A stretch of DNA of 64,000 bases from Erpobdella octoculata. Lineage: Eukaryota > Annelida > Clitellata > Hirudinida > Erpobdellidae. The position numbers were made by a program, and so were the translations under genes. The stretch covers positions 12,933,765 through 12,997,764 of the forward strand of contig OZ022243.1 of the NCBI GenBank assembly GCA_963978895.1. The letters are read 5' to 3'. Positions 47,910-58,803 of this stretch are shown one piece after another; the first letter of the stretch is position 1, and each line of letters starts with the position of its first letter. Under the pieces are notes generated by a model that had not been told where the DNA came from, made no database searches, and worked only from the letters and a program-made list of their open reading frames with translations.

Positions 47910-48480
47910 TGTACAGCTGCTATGCTAGATCGGGCAAATTTATTTTTGTCTATAATTTACTTTTTGTGTCCAAAATAGCGTTCGTCGCCGATTTCGTTGC
48001 TAACTTCATGTACCTTATTAGTAAATATTTGGAATAAAAATACAGTGGTAAGATTAATGTTTGGGTAATCTTTTCTACGGACGGCCCGTGCCGAAAAAAT
48101 AGTCGTATTTTTATTATTTTGTTACAATAACATAAAAAACAAATTTTATACCAAATTGAATTAAAAAAAAACATTTATCGTAATTTGAGAGACTTTGAAA
48201 ACGGTAAGTAGTACCCTTCCAAGCACCATTTGTGAGTGGTGAGGTACGATGATCGTATGAATGAAATGAATAAAAAAAAATAAAATTAGTTTATAATAAA
48301 ATTTTATTTAAAAAACAAACTATCAGTTATAAAAAAATTAATTTAAAATTTTAAAATTTTTTCTATGTAAAACGATAAGGAACAAAAGGCGAGAAAAACA
48401 ACGAAGTAAACCCCGCTAGTCACTTTATATAAAGTCGCTGCTATTGCCCCGGCGGTTCGCCGTGATTGCAATCTGTAAAA
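47910..48480. other. Unannotated AT-rich sequence
   Basis: Runs of A and T with no supported gene. Confidence 0.5.
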
Positions 48481-48494
48481 TTGCAATCCCGTAT

Positions 48495-48597
48495 TAAAAT
48501 GAAACCCTATCCCTACCCTAACTTTACCCCTTACCCTACCCCTACCTCTACCTCTACCCCTAACCCTACCCTAACCCTATCCCTAACCCTATCCTAG
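48495..48597 (-). repeat. Degenerate telomere-like (CCCTAA)n tract
   Basis: About 100 bp of CCCTAACCC, CCCTACCCC and CCTCTACC variants. It is an imperfect interstitial array of the metazoan TTAGGG telomere repeat. It is not a chromosome end, since unrelated sequence continues on both sides. Confidence 0.75.
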
Positions 48598-49134
48598 GTA
48601 GTCGCATAAAAAGTTTCAAAATATTTTTTTTTAATTTCACTAATATTTTAAATAAAGGTACAAATTCTGAGTTTGAATATACTATATAGTGTAAAAAATA
48701 AAATTAATAAAGATCTAGCGAATCAAAGATCGCCTACCGCCATGGTAATAGTTATAACCATATGTATGTTGATTAATTTTATTTGTGAGCTCAGAAACTG
48801 ATGAAGTTTTAAATAGGGCAGGTCATTCTTGGATTACTAGATAGAATTCTTAGATAGGTACAGGGACGTAAATTCAACACTTTCCAGGGAAGGGAGGCAT
48901 AATTTTCCCGCCATTATTAGCTTACTGGCAGGGTTAAATGGCGTTTCCCGGGTTATCTTTGCTTAGTTTTTTTTTATTTTTCTTGCCAATGAAACGTAAA
49001 ATACATAACAGTTTTTTAACTTGTCAAAATTTTCTCATTTACGGGAACTACCTCCATGATAATAGTTGTTTAAATTGCGGTTTTGATGTGATAAGCGAAT
49101 ACCCACACATTACCTTTATAATTATATATCTATA

Positions 49135-49159
49135 CTAGGGTGTGATCGGCGCAAGCGCC
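49135..49159 (-). other. Helitron 3' terminus (reverse orientation)
   Basis: The plus strand reads CTAGGGTGTGATC then GGCGCAAGCGCC. In reverse this is a perfect 5-bp hairpin, 9 bases and CTAG, a textbook Helitron 3' end, followed by T. The rest of the element to the right (49160 to perhaps 49430) has no recognised start. Confidence 0.7.
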
Positions 49160-49640
49160 TGTTATTTAAACATCTAGGCCACGTAATTATAGTTTAGAAT
49201 AATCAAATAACATGTAACAGGACTTTTCAGAACCTGGACGATTAGCTTCCTTCCTAGACGATTCGCCCACTGGTCGATTCGGACTCTGGACGGTTTGCCC
49301 CCTGGACAATTCGCCCTATGTCTGTAAATTAAAAAAAAATTATTACATTAACCACGTTTTTCTTAACTTGCTTTCTTGTCTGTCCGTCTGTTTGTTTGTC
49401 CATGGGTATATATATAATATAAATTTTAAAAAATATTTATATTCAAAAAAAGCGTTCTATCTTGTTTAAAAAATGCCAGCTGGTTGGTTTGAGTAGACTA
49501 ATTTATGGCTTGTTCGTTATACGAATGTACACAATTAATGCATGACTCCATCAAGACATTTCTCACACAGCCCTGAGAAAAATTGTTTTCTTCTTTTAGG
49601 TAACAAAAATGTGCCATTTTAAAGAGTTTTGTTTATTAAT
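49160..49640. other. Probable Helitron body and spacer
   Basis: Includes CTGTCCGTCTGTTTGTTTGT near 49378, a motif typical of the non-autonomous elements in this window. No coding capacity. Confidence 0.4.
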
Positions 49641-49654
49641 ATTTTTATATGCGT

Positions 49655-50115
<461 letters not shown>

Positions 50116-50134
50116 AAATGTATATATATATATA

Positions 50135-52548
50135 CCAGATCAATTCATAGAGCTTACAAAAGGCGATTCACTAGGCTATACGCCAATGGGTCAATCACAT
50201 TGTTTAATAATGGGAACAATAAGTGTAGCTGGCTGCCCGACAATCAAAAGGCACAACAAACCCCGATGTATATGGAGTAGAGCCAACTTTACTGCTTTCT
50301 CACACTTTATCAGCTCACAAGACTGGATAACCCTCTTCTTACATCGCTCAGTTAACGAGTGCTACACCACCTTGGTTAAAATTTACAATGATGCAGTAAA
50401 AAGATTTATCCCAACAACAACAGTGCCCTTTAAGAAAAAGTCAGAGGCATGGGTCACTCCAAAAGTGTTAGCGGCGGTTCAACTGAAGAGACAACTTTGG
50501 TCAAAATACCTAGCAGCCGGGCGTCACACACATGACCAGCTTAAGCTAGCTCATAAAAAAGCTTGTAAAAACGTGGCAAAAGTAGTTAGACTTTCTATGC
50601 TTCACTACGAAGAATGTCTCGCTAATTCACCAAAACTACTTCATACTCACATTCGAAATAAACATGAAACTCAAGAAAAGATAAAGGCAATTGAAACGGC
50701 TGACGGTGACACATCTGTCGACCAAGAAGTAATATGCAAGACGCTAAACGAATACTTCCAATCTGTCTTTGTTACCGAATCAGGCAATCAACTGCCTTAT
50801 TTTGAACAGTAAACAAATTCCGAATGCAATATTGACGAGAGCGTTTTCACATTTAAAAAAGTTGAAAAAAGACTATCAGAACTCTTGGCGAACAAGGCTA
50901 TGGGAGTTGATAGATTTCATCCTCGTATATTAAAAAACAGCGCAGCTGCTCTTGCAATTCCTATCACTCTCATCTTTAGAATGTCTATCACCACAGGCAT
51001 GGTACCAGATCTATGGAAACTAGCTAATGTTACGCCCATTTTTAAAAAAGGTAGCAAAATAAAGGCAGGAAACTATAGGCCAGTATCATTAACTTCCGTG
51101 CTTTGCAAAGTATGCGAAAAGTTTATTCACGAGCAAATCATGTCTTTCTGCACTATAAATAACCTAATAACTAAAAGTCAACACGGATTTGTAAGAAAAA
51201 AAGGATGCGTAAGCAACTTACTGGAAGCCCGCGACATTCTGACAGAAAGTGTTCATCTTGGTGTTTCTGTGGATGTTGTCTACACAGATTTTGCGAAAGC
51301 TTTTGACAAAGTCCCACATCGGTGTTTATTGCACAAACTGAGAGCGTATGGTATACTTGGCTCTCTTCACAAATGGATTGAATCTTGGTTAACCAATCGT
51401 CAGCAGAGAGTTCAGATCGACAGTTGTACTTCAGGATGGAAAAAGGTTACGAGTGGGGTACCGCAAGGCTCAGTACTTGGGCCTCTATTGTTTTTGCTCT
51501 ATATAAATGACCTCCCTGACAAATTATCTCAACACATCAAGCTTTTTGCAGATGATAGTAAAATCATTGGGATTATCAAATCCGTGGAAGACTGTATCAG
51601 ACTCCAAAACGATATAGATGAGGCAGTCCAGTGGTCACACAAATGGTTGATGCCATTCAACATTGACAAATGCAAAGTTATGCACGTTGGACGAACCAAT
51701 CAGAAATCAAAATTTATTTATTCTATGTTAGACCCAGATGGAAATAGAAAAAATTTAGAAGTAACGACAGTCGAACGAGATCTTGGTGTTCTAGTATCGG
51801 ATGATCTCAAAGCAAGGTCTCAAGTGAATGCAGCGGCTGCCTTGGCTAATAGAACTCTTGGTAGACTTAAAAAATTATTCCGAAGTCGTAGTCTCCATCT
51901 TTGGAAAACATTATACCAGGCCTACATTCGACCACACCTCGAATATGCAGTTCAAGTTTGGTCTCCTCATCTAAGCCGGGACATTGATACTCTCGAAAAG
52001 GTCCAGCACAAAGTTACAAAAATAATTACAACAATAAAACATTTACCATACTTAGAAAGACTACAGAAGCTTGGAATTACCACGCTTGAAGAACGTAGGG
52101 TTAGAGGCGATTTGATCCAACAATACAAAATACTGGCTCATATTGATGAAGTGGATTTTTTTGTATTGCAAAAACATCCCACATGGCAAGCTAACAGATC
52201 CTATTGTTTGAGAGGTCACAACTGCCTTCTTTTACCACAAAGAATTAAAGGATGTGAAGAGCGAAAACACTTTTTCACAAATCGAGTAGCTTTCAGCTGG
52301 AACTCCTTGACGCAGGAAGCAGTGGACGCTTGTTCGGTGAATGCCTTCAAAGATCAACTCGCTCTACTTTGATTGCAGTATAACTCGTCAGCACAGAGGG
52401 GCCTGATGCAGCACCTCTTCATCAATCATACATGCTATTATAATGACTATTTAATTATTATTGTTTTTTTTTTGTTCTGTCTTATTTGTGATTTTGAATG
52501 TATGTATTGATAACTGAATAAACAAACTCAAACTCAAACTCAAACTCA
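50135..52548 (+). mobile_element. CR1-type LINE, 5'-truncated, (ACTCAA)n tail
   Basis: The element sits in an AT microsatellite: (TA)n precedes 50135 and follows the tail. The 3' end carries AATAAACAAA then four ACTCAA units (52523-52548), a LINE-type short-repeat tail. Only the end of the endonuclease and the whole RT remain. Confidence 0.88.
50186..52372 (+). pseudogene. CR1-type LINE reverse transcriptase with one nonsense codon
   Basis: One continuous frame of 728 codons is broken only by TAA at 50810-50812. RT boxes: NKAMGVDRFHPRILKN, PIFKKGSKIKAGNYRPVSL, TDFAKAFDKVPHRCLLHKL, SGVPQGSVLGPLLFLLYIND and the catalytic KLFADDSKIIG. The C-terminus has RPHLEYAVQVWSPHLSRDI. The intact catalytic DD and a single stop point to a recent insertion. 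Confidence 0.9.
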
Positions 52549-52574
52549 ATATATATATATATAATATATACACA

Positions 52575-52690
52575 CTAGCGGGGTTACCTTGCGTTGCTCG
52601 GGGTTTTCAGAGGTTTTTTTATTGTTTTTCTCTCTTCCCCGCTTGCTCTCCCGTTAACGGTCACATATTCACAGTTCATACCCGGTTTTT
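52575..52690 (-). mobile_element. Helitron-N2 3' end, degenerate
   Basis: CTAGCGGGGTTACCTTGCGT resembles the reverse of the 62687-62714 terminus, and CTCTCTTCCCCGCTTGCTCT matches the minisatellite-bearing part of Helitron-N2. The hairpin has mismatches. Confidence 0.6.
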
Positions 52691-52814
52691 TCAGCACAAG
52701 AGGCTTCTGATTGGCTCCAGATGACCTAGTTTGTTGTGATTCGTTTAAGCCGGTGTGCTAACCGTAACCATATGCTATATTAGAAACGAGCTTATTGTTT
52801 CATTTTGAATTAAA

Positions 52815-52997
52815 ATGAAAAAAGTTGTTGAGGTTTTTCCGAAAGCTTTTCGTCACGAAATTATTTCTGAAGAAATTAAAGTAGTCGTTTTGAAATGTGA
52901 TGTAAAAAACAACAATCACGCTTAGGCATGGTTGTGTGAATACCAAGAACTTACTAAAACAAGCTGGATTGTTCGTAAAACATATCCAGGGCTTATA
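52815..52997 (+). pseudogene. Unrecognised transposon-like protein fragment
   Basis: From ATG 52815, MKKVVEVFPKAFRHEIISEE and, after a TAG at 52923, AWLCEYQELTKTSWIVRKTY. The second text resembles a domain seen in uncharacterised, MULE- or SWIM-associated invertebrate proteins. Only about 60 codons remain. Confidence 0.3.
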
Positions 52998-53310
52998 TAT
53001 CGGCAGTAATTAATTATCGATCGTCTCCACTGTGAAGCTAATCTGGTGCGGTCACGTGATTTTAATTCACTTTTCGTTCCTATTGGTGTTCTCCTAAATT
53101 GATCTTAAAAATTAATGGAAAACTAATTCCAAGTGTTCTTTTCATTGGTAAGTGAGATTATTTGTGGCATTTGTAGGTTTTACGACTTGTGAACCCGGTT
53201 TTTGACTTGTCGTCTGCTAGCCGCCTTTTCAGATTTCTATATTTCATTAGATCTGTTTCTTGAAGGGTCGTTTGTAGAAGTGATAAATATGTAAAATAAT
53301 AAATTATATT

Positions 53311-53315
53311 GTTTT
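53311..53315. repeat. Target-site duplication of Gypsy-4, left copy
   Basis: GTTTT, identical to 57050-57054. Confidence 0.88.
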
Positions 53316-53468
53316 TGTTTCGTAGTTCGTTATACGATATAATCATGTATCAATAAGAACACGTAGACGCAACCAACTCGTTTACTAAAAACCAATAAAA
53401 CGGAAACTTCATGCAAGGAATACAAAAGACAATAGTAGCCAAAGCATAGATAATACAACCACGCAACA
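53316..53468 (-). repeat. Gypsy-4 3' LTR, 153 bp
   Basis: TG...CA ends. It differs from the 5' LTR by only a handful of bases, including TCATGT/TCAAGT and ACTTCA/ACTACA. Confidence 0.92.
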
Positions 53469-53751
53469 TCTCCCCTCTTTAGATTGTTCTACCCAATGTT
53501 TTCTCCAACAGAACAATCACAGGTTCATTCTCTTCACTGGCTTCGAGACCCGGCCTGATCTTGTAGTGTAGCCTGCCATCCCAGGAGTGTCACAGCTTGT
53601 CTATTGCAGTGTATGTTCAACGTCGTAGGGCTGATCTTCGATTCTGTCTCGTGTGCTAGGTTGTTCCTGTTCTGCTGCTCTTGTCTCCTCTTGAGTGCTG
53701 CCTGGAGTGCCTGGCATGTTGTGGGTGTTGCATTAATTCTCAGCATTTTCG

Positions 53752-54690
53752 TCAGATCGTACTCCTGTTTCTTCTGAGGGTCTTGCCGTTTGGCGTGACT
53801 ACTTCATATGTACGACTCGAAAGCTGGTTGGTGACTCTGGCCGGTCTCCATTCTTTTTTAAATGGTTCTAATGGCTGTAGGTAGACGTGATCCCCATGTC
53901 TCAGTGGCCTGAGATCATGTTTATGTTGGTTCACCCGGTTGGCAATCTGGGAACGTTTCTCTTCACGTTTGACATCAGAGGCCCATGTTGACTGTGCTGA
54001 AGGCTGTAGCAAGGAGAATGTGGACGGCATTGTTGTCTTCGTTTGTCGACCAAGTAGGCGCTGTGCTGAACTTGCATTCATTCCTTCCGTGGGAGTATTT
54101 CTGAAATTTAGCAGTCCTAGGTATGGGTCTTCATGTGCGGCATGAAACTTTCTAAGAATTTGCTTTGCAGATTTCACTGCCGCCTCTGCAGCCCCGTTTG
54201 CTTTGCTGTTCCCTGGTCTGGTCACTTCGTGCCGGAAATTCCAACTTTTAGAGAATTTTTTGAAAATGGCAGAGCTGTATTGTGGTCCCCCATCGCTGAT
54301 TACCACGTCTGGTATGCCATGTTGAGCAAAGTGATGTTTGAGTTTGGTGATGACTGATTCTGACGAGGTGTCTGACAGGAAGTCAATTTCAAAGAATGAG
54401 CTATAGCAGTCAACAGTCACCAAATAGTCTCTGCCATGAATGGTGAATAGATCTGTTCCGATTCTTTCCCATGGTCGATGACATGTTTTGTACATGAAGA
54501 TGGTTTCCGGGCGAAGTCGGTCACTGTAGGTAGCACAAACGGTGCATGCTTCCACGAACTGTCGGATCTCGCTTGACATGCCTGGCCAAAATACCACATC
54601 TCGAGCTCTTCTAAAGAATTTATTCCCAGATGGCCGGCATGGACGCGTTTTTTGATATCTTGTCTCATTGCAATTGGCACGATTACACGT
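53752..54690 (-). pseudogene. pol: Gypsy-4 integrase
   Basis: Text from GHLGINSLEELEMWYFGQAC through the zinc domain (CTVCATYSDRL) to the DDE core: WERIGTDLFTIHGRDYLVTV (first D), VVISDGGPQYSSAIFKKFSK (second D) and ANGAAEAAVKSAK (E). The C-terminal HDLRPLRHGDHVYLQPLEPF domain follows. One frameshift near 54600 joins it to the upstream segment. The triad is intact. Confidence 0.85.
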
Positions 54691-54793
54691 TCTCCCCGTA
54701 GCAGGAGGCCGTCCTGGAGGGAGAGTTCATCACGATAGCTGAAAAAGGGCATGGCTTGTAACGGAATATCTGTCTTTGATTCCGGCCAACCTT

Positions 54794-55528
54794 TCATGAT
54801 GATGTCTTTGACGATCTGTAGACTTGCGTCTTTGTCCGTAGCATTTCGTATTCTGCCAGCCTGTCGTTATTTATTGCATATATTGTCACGTTATTCACTG
54901 TCACTGTTTCTTCGTTTGAGTGGGTTTGCTTAAGTGGTGCTCGGGACAGTACATCTGCTAGCGGTATATCTTTAGCTGGGCGGTATTCAAGAGTGTAATT
55001 GTATCGTTGAGTGCGTAGTAGCAGTCTCTGTAGACGTTTTGGTGCCTTGGAGAGTGGCTTGGTGACTATGGCTTCACGTAGCTTGTGGTCTGTAACAACT
55101 CGTATGTTCGGTCGTCCGAATGTGTAGTGGTGAAACTTTTCAAGTCCCAAAACTACTGCCAACATTTCTCGTTCAATGTTTGCATATCTTGTTTCGGTGT
55201 CAGTTAGTGCGCGGCTAGCGTATGCTATTGGCCTCCCCTCCTGTGTGAGAACGGAACCCATTCCGTACTCGCATGAGTCGTTTTCTATCGTGATTTCTTT
55301 GGATGGATCATAGAAAGCTAGAACTGGAGTGTCTGTGATTGCAGACTTTACTTCTCTGAATGCTGTCTCTTGTGTCTCAGACCAAATCCATGGAACGTCA
55401 TTTTTCATGAGATTCCGGAGTGGCTCCGATGTTGCTGCTAGTCGAGGGAGAAATTTCCCCAGGTAGTTAACCATTCCCAAAAATCGACAAAGCTGTTCCG
55501 AATTTACCAAGTTTTCTATCAAAGACAT
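54794..55528 (-). pseudogene. pol: Gypsy-4 RT thumb plus RNase H
   Basis: It begins CRFLGMVNYLGKFLPRLA, the connection after the RT palm. RNase H follows (CEYGMGSVLTQEGRPIAYAS, TDHKLREAIVTKPLS, KDIPLADVLSRAP). The RT fingers and palm with YxDD are absent between this and the protease segment. Confidence 0.87.
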
Positions 55529-55880
55529 CTTCGAAGTGGGTGATTATTGAGTCTGATGATTTCGCCTGGAGCACACGTTTCACATTCTCTTCACGTACCT
55601 GTATTAGTTTCATCTGTTCTGCTGCTGAATGTCCTAGCAGAGGTGTTCGGTCCCCTTCCACAATGAAGAATTCAACATTGTATTTTTTGTTGTTTTTGGG
55701 ATTGCGGAGTATGGTTCGGCACTGACCCAATGGCTGTAACACTGACCCGTTCCGCATAGTCAGTTTCTTTTTTGTCGGTTCTATGTATGGTGCATATCGA
55801 GCTGGAAGAAGGTTGACGGATGCTCCTGTGTCGATTTGGAAGGTAACCGGTTTCTTTCTGACTATCATTTCACATCGCAT
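55467..55880 (-). pseudogene. pol: Gypsy-4 protease and start of RT
   Basis: Retropepsin active site FQIDTGASVNLLPA, then LLGHSAAEQM. The frame continues to HFEDVFDRKLGKFGTAL, the text just before the RT fingers, and then jumps into RNase H-proximal sequence. This places the deletion near 55490-55530. Confidence 0.85.
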
Positions 55881-56015
55881 TTCTGTTTTCTTGTGTCGTA
55901 TCGTGTGAGGTTGTCAACAGCATTCAGCCTGTCTCCTGAGTCATCAGATGTGTGTTCTTCGCCAATCCGGTTCACATGTCTTGTTTTGTTCTGGGTGGTT
56001 TCATTACTAGATTTG

Positions 56016-56660
56016 TTACATTGTTTCAGAAAATGATTTAATTTTCCACAGTTGTTGCACCTCCTGCCCCAGGCACTGCTCTTTGATTAGTTGGTGTCTC
56101 AGACTACAGAATTTGCACTGTCTCATGTCTCTGGTTTGAGTCTCTACTCGTTTGTTATCTGTCGGTCTTTTTTCGGATGTTCGACTCTGCTTTGTCTCGA
56201 TTCGGTTGATGTTTTCTGTGCGATATGTTTGGCTCTGAGTAGCTGCATTCTCGGCAGCTCTGCATATTGCTATTGTTTTTTCAAGTGTGAGATTTCGTTC
56301 TCTCAGGAGTAGCTGTTGAGTGTTACTGTCTCGAATGCCCAGAACAATTCTGTCCTTCAGTATTGAGTTGACGCAAGTTCCGCAATGGCCGCATAATCGG
56401 ATCAATGAGCGTAAATCGTTGTGAAAAAGTTCGAATGATTCACCTTCGTGCTGGTCACGTTTGTTGAAGACGTTCGTAGGTTTCATTGACTTTCCCAGTG
56501 GCAAAGTCATCAAATTTGGCGATTATTTCTTCAACTTCTCTGTCGTCTTTGTCAGTTTCGAAAGCAAAACCGTTGTATGATTTCAACGCGTGGTCTCCCA
56601 GCGTGTGCAACAGTAGCGCAACTTGGTACTGTCGAGTGTGTTGTTTCAAGTTTGTAATTA
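56016..56660 (-). pseudogene. gag: Gypsy-4 gag, frameshifted
   Basis: Frames KQHTRQYQVALLLHTLGDHA (56649-56455) and NVFNKRDQHEGESFELFHND (56513-56016) overlap and form one capsid-like protein. A Cys-rich CKFCSLRHQL stretch in place of a regular knuckle follows. A frameshift lies near 56460. Confidence 0.8.
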
Positions 56661-56896
56661 TCGCGTAGTTTTTTCATTTCTGTTTAAAACTTCTCCAATT
56701 GTCCGCCAGGTTAGCATCGATGCATAATGGTTGTGGTGGACGTATTATGGCAATCGGCGCCTCAGCTCTTTCTGCATTATCGTTCATTTTCTGATGCAAC
56801 GTGTACGATATCCAAAGTCCGTTTCTGTTCGTCGTTTTTGTTTCGCACGTGTGATTTATTCCTTCTGAATTTATTCTAATCCCACCGCTGCCACCA

Positions 56897-57049
56897 TGTT
56901 TAGTAGTTCGCTATACGATATAATCAAGTATCAATAAGAACACGTAGACGCAACCAACTCGTTTAATAAAAACCAAGAAAACGGAAACTACATGCAAGGA
57001 ATACAAAAGAAAATAGTAGCCAAAGCATAGATAATACAACCACGCAACA
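56897..57049 (-). repeat. Gypsy-4 5' LTR, 153 bp
   Basis: Pair of 53316-53468. The minus-strand primer-binding site begins right after its CA end (56896 downward). Confidence 0.92.
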
Positions 57050-57054
57050 GTTTT

Positions 57055-57750
57055 CACTCTACATCATTTTAGTTTTCCAAAACAAACCGAACAGAAAAGA
57101 AATGGATCGAGAGAGTAAGAGTCTAGGCTGTTGACATATTTTGACAACCTACCTGTGCAAGCAGAATATGTAGCAATCACTTCTTTCCAGATTGTTACAA
57201 TAACATTGAGCCAAAAAGTCGATTAATTTACGATGCCATGCCAGTTGAAAGCATGCAAGTAAGAAAATGTTAAATACAATTTATTTATAATATTTTCATA
57301 TAGTTTAGGGCAAGGTTATAATTTATTTCATTTAAGGTAGTGGAACTTTCATCTACTAAAAGTGATAATGTAATACCAACCCCAACAAAGAATCCAATAT
57401 TGTCATACACTCCCCAAAGAAATAGGATAAACAGGTTATCTGAAATATACTTATTTAGTTTGTAATTTAATTTTCATAAAATCTTAAATAAAACAACTGA
57501 TGATAAACCTATAACAAAATTCAGGAGCATAGATATTGTCTAAGTCCAGCCATATTATCTAAAAATTTGAAAAGTCGTTATTACTGATCAAAAATTTGAA
57601 GAAACAAATAAAGATTGCCAAAATTAAAATAAACATTTAATAAACTATGTATGATATAAATTATTTCTTTTAAATATTTTATTAAATAAAAAATGTCATG
57701 TGTTTTACAATATTTGTTTCAGATATGTAAAATCACTGAATTCTGTATAA
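57055..57750. other. Host spacer between Gypsy-4 and Harbinger
   Basis: AT-rich. A possible small exon ends at GT near 57260 (CATGCAAGTAAG), and an open stretch at 57337-57445 (VVELSSTKSDNVIPTPTKN) follows an AG. This may be a remnant of a host or transposon gene. Nothing certain. Confidence 0.4.
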
Positions 57751-58278
57751 AGCCCAGTACACACTGACCAGTTTTCGCTGGTACCAGTCGTTCGGCACCA
57801 GAATCTGGAGTGTGTGTCACGAAAACCGCATCCAGAAATTGTGTTAATTTAAGCACGTCCAGATTCTGGTGTCGGTTTTTGACATAAGAAGTACCTTGTA
57901 TCATTACTTTATGCTAATTTAGACAATCGCATTGATGAAACGCAACATTACGTAGCGGCCTAAATGGGTGCTACGAAAAAGTTTATTGGAGGAGAAATAC
58001 TATTAAAGCCTCAATAAAATGATTACATAAAAATACTCGTAAGATGTTCTCTGAGCCAAGAAAGTCTATTTAATCAAATTCAGTCAGTTAATTTTTCTTG
58101 ATAGTCTAGTTAAAGGAGTTCCCTAGAATTCTAATTCAAAGTGAGTCTGTTTGGTATATGAATTATCATCAAAAAGCTTATGATGTAGTATTGTTATTTT
58201 TGTTTTTATAATTCTAGGATTTTGATGATTTGTTTTTTTACTCTTATTTGAAACAATAGAAGTCATGATGGAGTGATA

Positions 58279-58727
58279 AAGTCTAAAATTGATAGATGAT
58301 AAAGTATTTGATTTGATCAGACTTTTCGAAGAAAATCCTTGTCTTTATGACATAAAGAGTTCGTTGTATCATAATCGGTCAAAAAAAGGCTTGCATTTGA
58401 AACGATTGCACAGAGCCTCGGAAGTACCAGTTAGTGTGCTATGAATATTATTTTGCTATAATTTAGCGAGTAAATGATAGTTTAGACACTACACAATGGG
58501 TTAGCTACTAATGCTGCAATTATTCATTTACAGATTCAGAGGTTTCAAGAAGAATTAAATATCTTCGATCCCAATTTGGTGATGAGAGGCGGAAAGAAGG
58601 AACTTCTAAAAGTGGTATGGGGACTGACACCATGTACACCAGCAAGTGCAAGTTTACGAACTTCTTGAGATTTCTTGACAATTTTGTCGCTACGAAAAAA
58701 AGGATCAACAATCACGAGGTTAATTGA
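58279..58727 (+). pseudogene. Harbinger accessory MADF/Myb-like protein, two exons
   Basis: Exon 1 (about 58279-58423) encodes KVFDLIRLFEENPCLYDIKS, the start of a MADF domain. A 110-bp intron (GT at 58424, AG at 58532-58533) precedes exon 2, IKYLRSQFGDERRKEGTSKS then CKFTNFLRFLDNFV, ending at TGA 58725-58727. In Harbinger systems such proteins bind the transposon ends and carry the transposase to the nucleus. The first exon lacks an obvious start codon. Confidence 0.6.
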
Positions 58728-58803
58728 CAATAATTTATTTATGACAAACTCTCAAACAGGCATAAGTAACAAAAAAATATTGTAATTATAAATAATATTA
58801 AGT

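Larger units (their letters stand above)
53316..57049 (-). mobile_element. Gypsy-4: complete provirus with 153-bp LTRs, RT core deleted
   Basis: LTRs at 53316-53468 and 56897-57049 are flanked by GTTTT on both sides. On the minus strand a primer-binding site follows the 5' LTR (TGGTGGCAGCGGTGGGAT). A polypurine tract AAAGAGGGGAGA precedes the 3' LTR. Gag, protease, RNase H and integrase are present in order, but the RT catalytic region is absent. Confidence 0.92.

Noticed and set aside
48495..48597. Chromosome end
   Set aside because: The tract is short, degenerate and followed by ordinary unique and transposon sequence on both sides.
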